NCBI RefSeq assembly: GCF_020907245.1
Contig: NZ_JAJJWH010000006.1
Coordinates: 102,518 to 166,517, forward strand
Length of the DNA: 64,000 bases
Source: Pontibacter harenae
GTDB taxonomy: Bacteria > Bacteroidota > Bacteroidia > Cytophagales > Hymenobacteraceae
Reading direction: 5' to 3'
Shown here: piece by piece, positions 44,801 to 53,868 of the stretch
Numbering within the stretch: position 1 is the first letter of the stretch
Layout: each line of letters opens with the position of its first letter
The notes under the pieces: model-generated
Told to the model about the DNA's origin: nothing
The model's database searches: none
What the model saw: the letters and a program-made list of their open reading frames with translations, nothing else
Translations under genes and position numbers: made by a program

Positions 44801-45196
44801 TTGCCAAAGTGGCATTTAGATAACATGTGGTCAGAAGATAATCCAGATGCTTACTTGCCAAGGTTAAGAGGTTATGTAGCCCAGAACGGTTCTGGAGAAC
44901 TAAGGCAAGAGCAGACAAAATACCTGCAGAACGTGGCGTACATCCGCATGAAGAACATCCAAATCGGTTATATACTCCCTCAGTCGCTGATTGGCAGAAT
45001 AGGTATGAGCAACGCGCGTGTCTTCCTGTCAGGAGAGAATCTTTGGACATGGTCGCCGCTTTACAAAATAACCCGTGATCTGGATGTGGAAAGTATAAAC
45101 GGCTCTGATAGAGTGCTTACCAATGGAGGCAGCGGTAATGGCTACAATTATCCTACCCTCAAAAGTGTAACCATGGGCTTATCCATTGGCTTCTAA
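41885..45196 (+). CDS. SusC/RagA-type TonB-linked outer-membrane transporter
   Basis: The protein of 1103 residues has a signal peptide, a CarboxypepD-like N-terminal domain (VTGQVKDASGQPLPGVSVSLKG...), the plug with SLNEVVVVGYGTQKKVNLTGAVDQV and NVRGTTSIGQGGSALVLIDGVQGD, then a barrel ending VTMGLSIGF. SusC proteins import oligosaccharides or peptides as a TonB-driven gate under a SusD lid. The next gene encodes SusD, and a phosphoesterase follows. There is no N-terminal STN domain, so it is not a FecR-type signalling receptor. Confidence 0.93.
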   Translation: MSSKLPIKSKRGYRSRCSLLLMAMLGLTSLEGITGGQEAFASNLKSLRMADSSKQDGPVTGQVKDASGQPLPGVSVSLKGTATGAVTDAEGRFTINTTGVSQPVLVFSYLGFTTQEVSIGGKSTLEVSLKEDTKSLNEVVVVGYGTQKKVNLTGAVDQVTSEVLDNRPLPNLSQGLQGVIPNLNLVPTDGKPIQSPSYNVRGTTSIGQGGSALVLIDGVQGDPSLLNPNDIASISVLKDAASAAIYGARGAFGVVLITTKNPTKDRTSVTYSANHSIKSPTAVPDYVTDGYTFSKYFNEAWSAWNNYSQTPQNANKTVRFSPEYLEELERRANDPSLPKVEVGPNGEYVYYDNTDWFKHLYKDRNSATEHNISVSGSNGKASFYATGRYYGQEGLFRYNSDDYKMYNFRAKGSVELFPWLRIDNNTNYSKMTYHNPLNVGEGGGIWRNIADEGHTMAPMFNPDGTLTYSAAYTVGDFWYGKNGIDMNEREIRNTTGFTAKLLQDKFRVNGDFTFRNIDNDETQIRVPVPYSRKPGVIEYVGTNTNDIQERFRETQYIATNVYSEYEPNLSDVHYFKVMAGYNYEQSTHRALRTQRNGLIFEGAKDINLALGQSIGTNGGWERWNIMGGFYRLNYAFKDRYLFEANGRYDGSSKFPENERFAFFPSFSAGWRLSNEPFWKVSPDLISELKFRASYGSLGNGNIGSYAFQEQFSISQSGRVLNGIRPQRTSQPGVIPDGLTWETSTTQNIGLDLGMFSNRLTFNGDAYIRKTTDMFTVGMSLPAVFGTAVPKGNYADLETKGWELSMNWRDMFTVGAKPFNYGLRLTLADYKAKITKYNNPDKKLSDYYEGQTVGEIWGYETAGFFSSQEEIENSPSQSLIRASTSGQLLPGDIRFADLNGDNVINNGDNTVANPGDRRVIGNSTPRYTYGVKLDLDWNNFFFSTFMQGVGKQDWYPGGEASTFWGQYNRPYNKLPKWHLDNMWSEDNPDAYLPRLRGYVAQNGSGELRQEQTKYLQNVAYIRMKNIQIGYILPQSLIGRIGMSNARVFLSGENLWTWSPLYKITRDLDVESINGSDRVLTNGGSGNGYNYPTLKSVTMGLSIGF

Positions 45197-45240
45197 ATCA
45201 CAACCATCCTAAAAAGAAGATTGATTTAAATTAAGATATC

Positions 45241-47007
45241 ATGAAGAAACAGTTATTATGGCTTATCTTTTTTTGCGCTGTGTTCTCCAGCTGCGAAAAA
45301 CTGGACCAGGCCCCTATGGCTACAGCTACTAAAGAAGCTGTATTCAGCAGCGAAAAAGGTCTTGAACTTTACGCCAATTCATTTTACGATGTGCTACCTA
45401 GTGCCAACGACGTGCACAGGGGAGATGCCATGTCGGACTACGCTGCCAGAACCCAAGTACCTGATTTCCTGAGAGCAGGTGCTTTTGGTCCACGCCAGAG
45501 CTCTGGCTGGAATTGGGATCAGCTCCGCAACATCAACTACTTTATCGCTAATTGCAACGACCCAAGCATCGCTCCTAGTGTAAGAGCGCACTACATCGGC
45601 ATAGCAAGGTTTTTCAGAGCCTGGTTTTATTTTGATAAAGTAAAACGCTTTGGAAATGTGCCTTGGATAAACAAACCTATGGGAGTAGATGATCCTGCTT
45701 TGTTTAACGAGCGTGACGCTCGTACCATGGTGATGGATTCTGTTTTGGCAGATTTAAATTACGCCTGCGCCAACATCAACACCACCAACGATAATACCCG
45801 CAGCCTGATTACGAAGTATGTGGCTTATGCTTTCAAATCAAGGGTTTGCTTGTACGAGGGCACGTACCGCAAGTACCACGATGTGATGGCCAATACGGCT
45901 GATAAATGGCTGACGGAAGCTGTTTCGGCTTCGGGAATGGTGATGGAGAACGGCGGTTTTAACTTAAATACAGCAGGAGGTAGTGAAAACGCTTACCGCC
46001 AGTTGTTCATCAACCCAACCCCTGTCACTTCGGAGATTATACTTTCAGCAGTGGTAGACCCTAACCTGAACGTGTTTAACGATGCCAACTGGTGGTGGAC
46101 AAGTGCAACCTATGGTGCAAGGGTTAGTCTGATCAGAACTTTTGTAAACACTTACCTGAAACTGGATGGCACTCCTTTTACCAGCACACCAGGTTACGAA
46201 ACGATGGTATTTGCCGATGAGGTGAAAGGCCGCGATAAAAGATTGCAGCAAACTATCCGCACAGGCAACTATAAAAGAATAAACGGTGGTGCCGCAGAAC
46301 CTGCTCCTCCTATTTTCTCTTATACCTACACAGGTTATCAACCAATAAAATGGACACTAGACGACATGTTCTATGATGGAGGTAGCAGGAACATTAACTC
46401 TATCTCTATTATACGCTACGCAGAAGTGCTGCTAAACCACGCAGAAGCAAAAGCTGAACTAGGAACTATGACCGATGCAGATTGGGCGACTACGATAGGC
46501 GCTTTACGAAAACGTGCTGGTATCTCGGGTGGCACAGAGGCTAAACCAACTACGGTTGATTCATACTTGCAGGCTAATTATTTTCCGTCTATCTCTGACC
46601 CTGTACTACTGGAAGTGCGCCGCGAGAGGGGTATAGAACTGGCTTTGGAAGGGCTTCGGTTTGATGATTTGGTAAGGTGGAGGAGAGGCGAACTGATGGA
46701 GATGGAGTGGAACGGCTTTTATGTACCTGCCCTTAACCAACCAATAGACTTGAATGAAGATGGAGTGCTGGATGTTAGCTTCTACAAAACCATGCCTGCT
46801 AACCCCGTGGCTGGTGTTACTTACATCAATGTTTCTGAAACTATAAGCGGAGGTGTAAACCCACAGCAGTTGTCAGAAGGTAGCCACGGAAAGCTAACCT
46901 GGCTGAACAATATACCTAGAAATTGGGAAGATAAACATTATCTTTATCCTATACCTGAAACAGATAGATTAATGAATCCTAAGCTGGGGCAAAACCCTGG
47001 ATGGTAA
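45241..47007 (+). CDS. SusD/RagB-family outer-membrane lipoprotein
   Basis: The product of 588 residues has a lipoprotein signal (MKKQLLWLIFFCAVFSSC, Cys18) and the RagB/SusD fold: helical TPR-like start (GLELYANSFYDVLPSA), RAWFYFDKVKRFGNVPW, and the C-terminal ELALEGLRFDDLVRWRRGELM. SusD lids bind substrate over the SusC barrel. It lies 44 bases after susC in the same operon. Confidence 0.93.
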   Translation: MKKQLLWLIFFCAVFSSCEKLDQAPMATATKEAVFSSEKGLELYANSFYDVLPSANDVHRGDAMSDYAARTQVPDFLRAGAFGPRQSSGWNWDQLRNINYFIANCNDPSIAPSVRAHYIGIARFFRAWFYFDKVKRFGNVPWINKPMGVDDPALFNERDARTMVMDSVLADLNYACANINTTNDNTRSLITKYVAYAFKSRVCLYEGTYRKYHDVMANTADKWLTEAVSASGMVMENGGFNLNTAGGSENAYRQLFINPTPVTSEIILSAVVDPNLNVFNDANWWWTSATYGARVSLIRTFVNTYLKLDGTPFTSTPGYETMVFADEVKGRDKRLQQTIRTGNYKRINGGAAEPAPPIFSYTYTGYQPIKWTLDDMFYDGGSRNINSISIIRYAEVLLNHAEAKAELGTMTDADWATTIGALRKRAGISGGTEAKPTTVDSYLQANYFPSISDPVLLEVRRERGIELALEGLRFDDLVRWRRGELMEMEWNGFYVPALNQPIDLNEDGVLDVSFYKTMPANPVAGVTYINVSETISGGVNPQQLSEGSHGKLTWLNNIPRNWEDKHYLYPIPETDRLMNPKLGQNPGW

Positions 47008-47028
47008 CATAAGTAAATAACCTGTATT

Positions 47029-47880
47029 ATGAAACTAAAGTATCTATTACTTTCACTCTTAGTAGTTTGTAGCATTGTAAGTATGGCGCAGGCGCAAAAG
47101 CTTTTGGTTGGCAGTTACAACGTTCGGTACGATAACCCTAACGACACAGGCAATTTGTGGAAAGACAGAGCACCTGTTGTGGCATCGTTGCTGCGCTTCC
47201 ACGATTTTGATGTGTTTGGAACGCAGGAAGCGCTAAAAAACCAGTTAGATGACATCAACAACGCGCTACCTGAATACGCACGTTATGGCAAAGGCCGTGA
47301 CGACGGAAAAGAGAAAGGCGAGCACTCCGCTATATTCTATAAGAAGGATAAGTTCAAACTACTCGATAAAGGTGATTTCTGGCTTTCAGAAACACCAGAC
47401 AAGCCTTCGTTAGGTTGGGATGCTACCTGCTGCAACCGTATCGCCTCCTGGGTGTATTTGCAGGATATGAGTAGCAATAAGAAGTTTTACTTTTTTAATG
47501 TACACTACGACCACCAGGGTGTGCAGGCCCGTAAAGAAAGCAGCAAATTGCTGCTGAGCAAGATTAAGGATATTGCTGGTAAAGAACCTGTCATCTTAAC
47601 AGGCGATTTTAACGGAGACCACAACAGCGAATGGTATCAGACGGTTGCCAACTCTGGCGTGTTGAAAGACACCTATAGAGAAGTAAAAATGCCTTACGCC
47701 AGCAACGCCTCTTTTAATGGCTTTGGTAGAAAGACGGATGGGAATGAAGTTATAGACCACATCTTTACCACCGGTAATTTCAAGGTTAACAAGTGGGGCA
47801 TCTTAACCGATACGTACCACGGCAAATACCCGTCAGATCATTTCCCGATTTTGGTGGAACTGAATTACGCTAGTAAATAA
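47029..47880 (+). CDS. Secreted endonuclease/exonuclease/phosphatase-family phosphoesterase
   Basis: The protein of 283 residues has a signal peptide (VCSIVSMAQA cleavage) and the EEP motifs in order: GSYNVRYDN, FGTQEALKNQLDDI (metal Glu), VHYDHQGVQARKES, LTGDFNGDHNS (metal Asp and Asn) and YPSDHFPILVEL (catalytic SDH). The family cleaves phosphodiesters in nucleic acids, sphingomyelin or inositol phosphates. It follows SusD by 21 bases, so the transporter substrate may be a phosphodiester-containing compound (inference). Confidence 0.9.
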   Translation: MKLKYLLLSLLVVCSIVSMAQAQKLLVGSYNVRYDNPNDTGNLWKDRAPVVASLLRFHDFDVFGTQEALKNQLDDINNALPEYARYGKGRDDGKEKGEHSAIFYKKDKFKLLDKGDFWLSETPDKPSLGWDATCCNRIASWVYLQDMSSNKKFYFFNVHYDHQGVQARKESSKLLLSKIKDIAGKEPVILTGDFNGDHNSEWYQTVANSGVLKDTYREVKMPYASNASFNGFGRKTDGNEVIDHIFTTGNFKVNKWGILTDTYHGKYPSDHFPILVELNYASK

Positions 47881-47898
47881 CTAAATAAGGACCTATCT

Positions 47899-47934
47899 AT
47901 AAAAGAGGGGCTGCCGTGGCAGCCCCTCTTTTAT
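47899..47934 (+). terminator. Perfect 17-bp terminator of the SusCD operon
   Basis: ATAAAAGAGGGGCTGCC pairs with GGCAGCCCCTCTTTTAT around two bases, a very tight stem flanked by T on the plus side. Confidence 0.88.
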
Positions 47935-48346
47935 TATGCTGTTTTGTAACGTTTTCTGTTTACACATAGTCTGTTTTTTGATTCGTTGATTATAAAAGAA
48001 GGTCTCTTGTTAGTAATGTTAATTGTAATATTTAAACAAAATATATTTTAAAGGTGGTAGTGATGCTAAATTGCAAGGTTCCATGTTTTGGGTTGGTACT
48101 AATTTAAGTAAATTGTTTTCATTTATTTAGGCTTTTCTATTGCTGATTTACCTAAGATGTGTTTATTTTATGGACTTTATGTGCCACGACTCTGATTTAT
48201 AAGCTTTCGTGTGTTATTATAAATTTTCTAATAAGTTGAAACCTTTTTATAGCCATGTTTTATTTTGGTTAAAAACGGTGGTGGCTGAAAGCGGCCGTTG
48301 AACGATGATGTGTTTTTTTGAGGAGCAGGGAACATCCCTGAAATAG
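47935..48346. other. AT-rich intergenic region before the PAS kinase
   Basis: I see no gene, strong hairpin or clear TAnnTTTG promoter in these 412 bases. The region is AT-rich with runs such as TATATTTTAAAGG near 48043. Confidence 0.5.
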
Positions 48347-51262
48347 ATGGTACAGGACCGAAGTATTGGGTTTTACGAGAACATGATAAACTGTTCTCTG
48401 GACATGATTTGCACCATCGATTGTAGCGGCTATTTTACTTATGTAAGTGCCGCTAGCAAACGCATTCTAGGTTACGATAGCGTAGAAATGATTGGCCGTA
48501 ACTTCTTAGACTTTGTTGTGCCAGAAGACAGAGTCCGCACTCGAGAAATGGCTCATAAAATTCTTTCAGGTCTAGAAACTACCATCTTCGAGAATAGCTA
48601 CATACATAAGTTAGGTCATGTAGTTCCTGTTTTGTGGTCTTCGGCTTGGTCTGAAGAAGATGGCGTTGTGTTCTGTACAGGGCGTGATGTAACAGAACAA
48701 AAAGCTTTATTGCAAGAGCGGGACGAAAGGGAGAATATTTTTCAAGCACTTATTGAGCATGGAGAAGATATGCTCGCACTTGTCGATCTAGAGGGCCATT
48801 ACACTTACAGCGGAGGGGCTGCTTTACGGGCACTCGGGTATAAGCCAGAAGAACTTGTTGGTATTAACGCTTTGGATCATATTCACCCAGAGGATGTTCC
48901 TAGATTAACAGAGGCAGTGGCCTTAATATTAAATAGCGATGGCCATGTAAGTAAGCAGGAATACCGTTACAAGAACTCATTTGGTGAGTGGCGGTGGCTT
49001 GAAACTGTGCTTAGCAATCAGATGGGCAATCCTGCCATAAAATCTTTAGTAGCAAGCTCCCGAGATATAACGGAGCGTAAACACCATGCTCAGCAATTGC
49101 AGGAGAGTGAGCAGCGTTTTAGGTCTTTATTTGAAGATAATCCAGATGCGGTGTTTATTGAGAATAAAGAAGGGATAGTACTTGATGTGAATTGTGCTGC
49201 TGAATCTCTTGTGGGTTTGCCTAAAGCGGACATAGTAAATTGTCCGTTGGTTGCTTTTGTTCCAGCAGAAGTGGGAGCCGTTTGTCTGGAGCAATTACAG
49301 TTAGCTTTTGAAGGGCAAACTGTAAAGTTTGAGATGGAGTTGCGGCATGAGGTAGAAGGGGAGAAGGTGCTTGATATTACCAAAGTTCCTGTTAAGGTAA
49401 ATGGTGCTGTTGTAGCGGTTTACTCTATCGTGAAGGATGTTACGGTGGTGGCCAAATATCATAAAGATGTAGAGGAGCATGCCCGAAAGCTGAATACTGT
49501 TTTAGAAAGCATAACGGATGCTTTTTGTACGATTGACAAAAACTGGAACTACACTTACGTTAACAGCGAATATGAAAAACTTACCCAAAGTAGCCGATAC
49601 TATTACTTGGGGAAGAGTTATTTTGAAATGCATCCAGATTTCTTGAACAGTGTATTTTATAAGCAATACCTGTTTGCAATGGAGACTGGAAAGAGCCTTG
49701 ATTTCGAGGCTTATTCACAGGAAGTAGATTTGTGGCTGTCTGTAAAAGTCTTTCCTTCAGAAGAAGGGCTATCTATTTACCTTAACGACATTACAGAAAA
49801 AGTAAAAACGCAGCAGGAACTAGAAAAGCTGTCGTTGGTGGCAAGTAAAATTACAAGTGGCGTAATGATTACCGATGCCGACGGCGTTACAGATTGGGTA
49901 AACGAGGGTTTTACCAACCTTACAGGCTATGGCTTTTCTGAAGTTGTTGGCAAATACCCAGGCTCCTTTTTGCATGGGCTTGAGACAGATTCTGAAACAG
50001 CGCAAAGAATTGTGGCAAAGCGAAAGCAAGGCAAGCCCTTTTCCGAAGAAATCCTTAACTATACAAGATCAGGAGATAAGTTGTGGCTGTTATTGGACTT
50101 TACTCCAGTGCTCGACGATGATGGTAAGGTTTCGAAGTTTGTCATTATCCAAACAGACATCACTGAAAAAGTTGAAGCGAAACAAGAGCTTCAAAAACTT
50201 TCGCTTGTTGCTAGCAACACAACCAATGGGGTGCTAATTACAGGTGCAGACAGAAGAATAGAGTGGGCGAACAAAGGGTTTACCAACTTAACAGGTTACA
50301 GCCTGGAGGAAGCGGTGGGCAAAAGAGCTTCTGAACTGTTGCACAACAGTAAAACAGATGCAACAGCTTTTGAACTAGTGAAAGATAAAATGATACAGGG
50401 AGAACCCGTGTCATTCGAAATCTTGAACTACACGAAAAATGGGGATGAAGTGTGGATGTCTGTTCAGGTAAACCCTATCCATGATGAAAGAGGAAAGCTG
50501 GTAAACTACGTTACCACGCAAACGGATATCACCGCTATAAAGAAGTCGGAGTTAAAATTGTCTCAGCTAACCCGAGACTTGTATAAGCAGAACAGAGATT
50601 TGCTGCAGTTTACCTATATCGTTTCCCACAACCTTCGGGCGCCTGTTGCAAATGCTTTAGGGCTTACAAACTTATTGACCAGGGTCGACAGGAATTCTGA
50701 AATCTTTGAGCAGTTTTTAGAAAAGCTTAAGTTTAGTGTAAGCAGGTTAGATACTATTCTAAAAGACTTGAACACGATCTTGACAATCAGAGACAGTAAA
50801 GACACTTTGTACCAGGAAAAAGTTGACCTGTGGGTTAAGTGCAATCAGGTGATGGAGAGCCTGCAGGAGTCGTTAAAGGCTTGCGGGGGAGAGGTGCAGA
50901 TGGATATAAACGAAGGTACTTATGTGCAAGGCAACGAGGCCTTCTTGTACAGTGTTGTTTATAATCTGCTATCCAATGCTATTAAGTACAGGTCACCTGA
51001 GCGCCCTTTGCAAATATGTATTAAGAGCTATGGCAGCACTGGTTTGGGTACATTTATCTCTTTTTCTGATAATGGCTGCGGCTTCGATATTAGCAGAGTC
51101 GGGAAAGATGTTTTCAAATTGTATAAAAGGTTTCATGTGCACACCGAAGGCAAAGGTATTGGACTGTTTCTGACGAAGATGCACCTAGAAGCTATGGGAG
51201 GATACATTAGTGTAAACAGCCAGGTAAACGTGGGAACAAGGTTTCTGGTGCTTTTGAAATAG
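48347..51262 (+). CDS. Cytosolic multi-PAS sensor histidine kinase
   Basis: The 971-residue protein has no membrane segment. About six PAS domains line residues 8-735; examples are CSLDMICTIDCSGYFTYVSAA, EGHYTYSGGAALRALGYKPEEL, NPDAVFIENKEGIVLDVN, TDAFCTIDKNWNYTYVNSEYE, and the paired VMITDADGVTDWVNEGFTNLTGY and VLITGADRRIEWANKGFTNLTGY, which look like a recent duplication. The kinase core follows: H-box with His761 (SHNLRAPV), N-box NLLSNAIKY, G-boxes DNGCGFD and GKGIGLFL. It autophosphorylates and passes phosphate to a response regulator, none of which is adjacent. Confidence 0.92.
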   Translation: MVQDRSIGFYENMINCSLDMICTIDCSGYFTYVSAASKRILGYDSVEMIGRNFLDFVVPEDRVRTREMAHKILSGLETTIFENSYIHKLGHVVPVLWSSAWSEEDGVVFCTGRDVTEQKALLQERDERENIFQALIEHGEDMLALVDLEGHYTYSGGAALRALGYKPEELVGINALDHIHPEDVPRLTEAVALILNSDGHVSKQEYRYKNSFGEWRWLETVLSNQMGNPAIKSLVASSRDITERKHHAQQLQESEQRFRSLFEDNPDAVFIENKEGIVLDVNCAAESLVGLPKADIVNCPLVAFVPAEVGAVCLEQLQLAFEGQTVKFEMELRHEVEGEKVLDITKVPVKVNGAVVAVYSIVKDVTVVAKYHKDVEEHARKLNTVLESITDAFCTIDKNWNYTYVNSEYEKLTQSSRYYYLGKSYFEMHPDFLNSVFYKQYLFAMETGKSLDFEAYSQEVDLWLSVKVFPSEEGLSIYLNDITEKVKTQQELEKLSLVASKITSGVMITDADGVTDWVNEGFTNLTGYGFSEVVGKYPGSFLHGLETDSETAQRIVAKRKQGKPFSEEILNYTRSGDKLWLLLDFTPVLDDDGKVSKFVIIQTDITEKVEAKQELQKLSLVASNTTNGVLITGADRRIEWANKGFTNLTGYSLEEAVGKRASELLHNSKTDATAFELVKDKMIQGEPVSFEILNYTKNGDEVWMSVQVNPIHDERGKLVNYVTTQTDITAIKKSELKLSQLTRDLYKQNRDLLQFTYIVSHNLRAPVANALGLTNLLTRVDRNSEIFEQFLEKLKFSVSRLDTILKDLNTILTIRDSKDTLYQEKVDLWVKCNQVMESLQESLKACGGEVQMDINEGTYVQGNEAFLYSVVYNLLSNAIKYRSPERPLQICIKSYGSTGLGTFISFSDNGCGFDISRVGKDVFKLYKRFHVHTEGKGIGLFLTKMHLEAMGGYISVNSQVNVGTRFLVLLK

Positions 51263-51407
51263 AACTTTTATGGTGTGTATTTGTTAGCCCATAAAGATAC
51301 AAATTTTACATGTAAACAATGAGCAGCTGTTTTTGCAGAACCTGAAAATGCATGCAAAATGTTGACCATTACAAAATGGGATGCCTTAATCCTGGCGGTA
51401 TAGCTAC

Positions 51408-53417
51408 ATGTCTTTAAACTTACAAAGTACCAAACCAACCAGAATGAGATTTACTCTTTCAGTCATTTTTTGCCTAATTGCGCTAGTGCTGTCACTAGAG
51501 CCTGCGCATGCTCAATTTGGCACAGAGAAGGCTGTAGAGCCTGACTCAAAAGCTCATAAGTCTGTAGATTCCTTGAATGAATTGGCATTTGAGGTAAAAC
51601 GGCACGATGTAGAGCAAGCCCTCTCCCTTTTAAACGAAGCTTCCAGGTTAGCGGTAAGCAGTGGTTATAAAAAAGGTGAGGCAATAAACTATTTATACGA
51701 AGCGGGTATATACCAGCAGTTCGGTTACGACCGTAAAGCGCTTCCGCTGTTTTACAAGTCTTTGGATTTAAGTAAACAGATAAATGACACTTTTAACATA
51801 GCCAGGGCTAACCAGCAAATCGGGAATGCGCTTATAGAAGCAAATGATTTTACTGAAGCCGAAAAGGTTTTTAAAGAGGCTATGAAAAACTATGTCGTGC
51901 TGAAGAAGCGGGATGATATAGTAAACACAAAAAACAGTTTAGGTTTGATTAAGCTAGAGCAAGAAGAACTGCTCTCAGCTGAAAGATATTTTACGGAGGC
52001 CCTAAAAGAAAGCGAGCAGATAAACTATGGCTATGGCCTGAAAAAATCGAACTATAACTTAGGCTTACTTTATCTTCAGGCAGACGACCTAACAAGGTCT
52101 AAAGTTTATTTTACGGCTTCGCTGATGTACGATATCCAGAAGAATGATAAGTACGGGTTGTCGCTGACAAAGAACAAGCTATCGCTAATTGCAGCTCGAA
52201 AAGGCAACTACTCCGAGGCTATAGAACTGGCAGAGGCTTCTTTAAATGATGCTAAGGCTGTTTCGGCTAACCAACTTATAGTAGACGCCATAGAGAATGC
52301 GGCAAGTGTATATGCGTTGCAAGGTAACTATGTTAGGGTAGCAGAGCTACAGAAAAAGCTGATATCGCAGCAGCAACAGGTTATGGAGCAGGAACGAGAT
52401 TCTGCCCTTGATTTTATTGACATGCTGAGGCAAAAGCAGGAGGAACAGCTGGTTTTTGAAAAACATGCTTTACAGGCCGAACAAAAGGCAAGGTTAACTT
52501 CTTTCATGCTACTGATTGTCGGTGCGGCTTTGCTGGTACTTTCTGGCCTGGCATACATGTGGTACCGCAACTACAGGAAGGCAGAACTGTACAGCAAAGA
52601 GCTTTCTTCCAAGAACGAACTAATAGCTCTGAATGCCTTAGAACTTCGAGAACTTAACGAAGCTGTATCGAAACAGAATATGAGCCTGGAAGAGACTAAC
52701 GAGATGAAGGACAAGCTCTTCTCCATTATCTCTCATGATTTAAGAACGCCTTTCTCCTCTGTTAAAAGCATCTTGCAATTGGTGCATAATAGAAAGCTAT
52801 CGGAGACAGACCTAATGCGTTATTTGGATCTGGTAAACAAGGAGATGGATGTAATGATGGATATGCTGAACAATCTTCTTGTTTGGTCTAAAGCCCAGCT
52901 GAAAGGTTCTTCTGTTGACTTAAAACCTCTAAACCTGCACCAGCTTACCGCCGAGACTGTAAAGTTTGCTGCGCGACAGGCCGAACAAAAAAGTATCAGT
53001 TTAGTTAACACAGTTCCCGAAAATGCTTTGGCTTATGCTGATAAAGAAAGGGTGAATTTCGTGCTGCGCAATCTGTTGCTAAATGCCATTAAATTCACTT
53101 ACGAAAACGGTGAGGTTAAAATTAGTTTAGAAGAGGCTGGTGAAAATATATCCATCGCTGTAACTGATAATGGAAAAGGCATGTCGAAAGAGAATGTTGC
53201 AAAGCTGTTTACTAAGCAGCGTTTTACATCGGTAGGTACAGCAAAAGAAAAAGGTACAGGCTTAGGCCTTATGCTGAGCAAGGACTTGATAAACAGTATG
53301 CAAGGTGCCATTACTGTTGAAAGTGAAGAAGGAAAAGGCAGTACTTTTTACGTTACGCTTCCGAAGGCTTCATTAGATACCATGTACGAAGCAGATATGC
53401 TGGTGGAGGTGAACTGA
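51408..53417 (+). CDS. TPR-sensor membrane histidine kinase
   Basis: The product of 669 residues has a signal or anchor helix near the start (FTLSVIFCLIALVLSL), then TPR-like helical repeats to about residue 300 (for example LIEANDFTEAEKVFKEAMKNY), a coiled coil, a membrane helix (SFMLLIVGAALLVLSGLAYMW) and the kinase core. The H-box has His443 (IISHDLRTPFSS); later N-box and G-boxes are NLLLNAIKF, DNGKGMS and GTGLGLML. ATG 51444 (MRFTL) is an alternative start that shortens the N-terminus by 12 residues. No response regulator is adjacent. The TPR part would sit in the periplasm. Confidence 0.9.
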   Translation: MSLNLQSTKPTRMRFTLSVIFCLIALVLSLEPAHAQFGTEKAVEPDSKAHKSVDSLNELAFEVKRHDVEQALSLLNEASRLAVSSGYKKGEAINYLYEAGIYQQFGYDRKALPLFYKSLDLSKQINDTFNIARANQQIGNALIEANDFTEAEKVFKEAMKNYVVLKKRDDIVNTKNSLGLIKLEQEELLSAERYFTEALKESEQINYGYGLKKSNYNLGLLYLQADDLTRSKVYFTASLMYDIQKNDKYGLSLTKNKLSLIAARKGNYSEAIELAEASLNDAKAVSANQLIVDAIENAASVYALQGNYVRVAELQKKLISQQQQVMEQERDSALDFIDMLRQKQEEQLVFEKHALQAEQKARLTSFMLLIVGAALLVLSGLAYMWYRNYRKAELYSKELSSKNELIALNALELRELNEAVSKQNMSLEETNEMKDKLFSIISHDLRTPFSSVKSILQLVHNRKLSETDLMRYLDLVNKEMDVMMDMLNNLLVWSKAQLKGSSVDLKPLNLHQLTAETVKFAARQAEQKSISLVNTVPENALAYADKERVNFVLRNLLLNAIKFTYENGEVKISLEEAGENISIAVTDNGKGMSKENVAKLFTKQRFTSVGTAKEKGTGLGLMLSKDLINSMQGAITVESEEGKGSTFYVTLPKASLDTMYEADMLVEVN

Positions 53418-53559
53418 TGATGACTCAGCTGTTAGGAAATAGCCGCTAGTGCTGCGCCGAATTAAATCGATAAAGCGCTAGTGGTACCAGTTAGTATTTA
53501 TTAGCTTCCATATCAGTATAACAGATAAGATTTTACATTTCTCCTACAGAGCATAAAGC

Positions 53560-53700
53560 TTTTGCCAGGTGCACCAATGACGATTTTTTGTTTGAGCGTT
53601 CAGCGAGTTCAAAATTGTCTTGATTCTTTTGCTTACTTTTCTCATCAAGGAGAAAAGTAAGGCCCCGCTGGCGAGGCGAAAAGCCAGCAGGGAGCAGTGT
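53560..53700. repeat. Hairpin-rich probable dispersed repeat
   Basis: TTACTTTTCTC and GAGAAAAGTAA (53633-53660) form a perfect hairpin, and GCTGGC with GCCAGC (near 53668 and 53683) forms a second. From my knowledge, Bacteroidota genomes carry many intergenic copies of this kind (a GAGAAAAGTAAG core next to a CAGCGGGGC block), often mis-called as small ORFs. Repeat identity is recalled, not checked. Confidence 0.5.
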
Positions 53701-53759
53701 ACTTCACCAGTTGCAGAGGGACTTGTAGGTTTGTAGAATATTTGGAGCAATGGAAGCTC

Positions 53760-53845
53760 CTTTATGATAAAGCATAACTGCTTTATCATAAAGCGAGGAG
53801 GGCCTGATGAAAGTTAATGTACTTTCATCAGGCCCTCCTCGCTTT
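53760..53845. terminator. Two overlapping perfect hairpins (bidirectional terminator)
   Basis: CTTTATGATAAAGC/GCTTTATCATAAAG (53760-53793, 14 bp, six-base loop) is followed by AAAGCGAGGAGGGCCTGATG.../...CATCAGGCCCTCCTCGCTTT (53790-53845, 25-bp perfect arms, six-base loop). They share four bases, so they cannot fold fully together. They probably end transcripts from both the kinase and PorP/SprF sides. Confidence 0.8.
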
Positions 53846-53868
53846 ACAAGTCTATAATGTTACAAACT

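Larger units (their letters stand above)
53418..53868. other. 450-base intergenic region of stacked hairpins
   Basis: The only contents are inverted repeats, listed separately, at 53633-53690 and 53760-53845. A minus-strand ORF of about 80 codons crosses the first block but is a by-product of the repeat. The region lies between the convergent TPR kinase and PorP/SprF genes. Confidence 0.6.

Noticed and set aside
53544..53789. Minus-strand ORF of 81 codons
   Set aside because: It crosses the hairpin repeat and has no gene-like start or neighbours; similar readings are known artefacts of this repeat.
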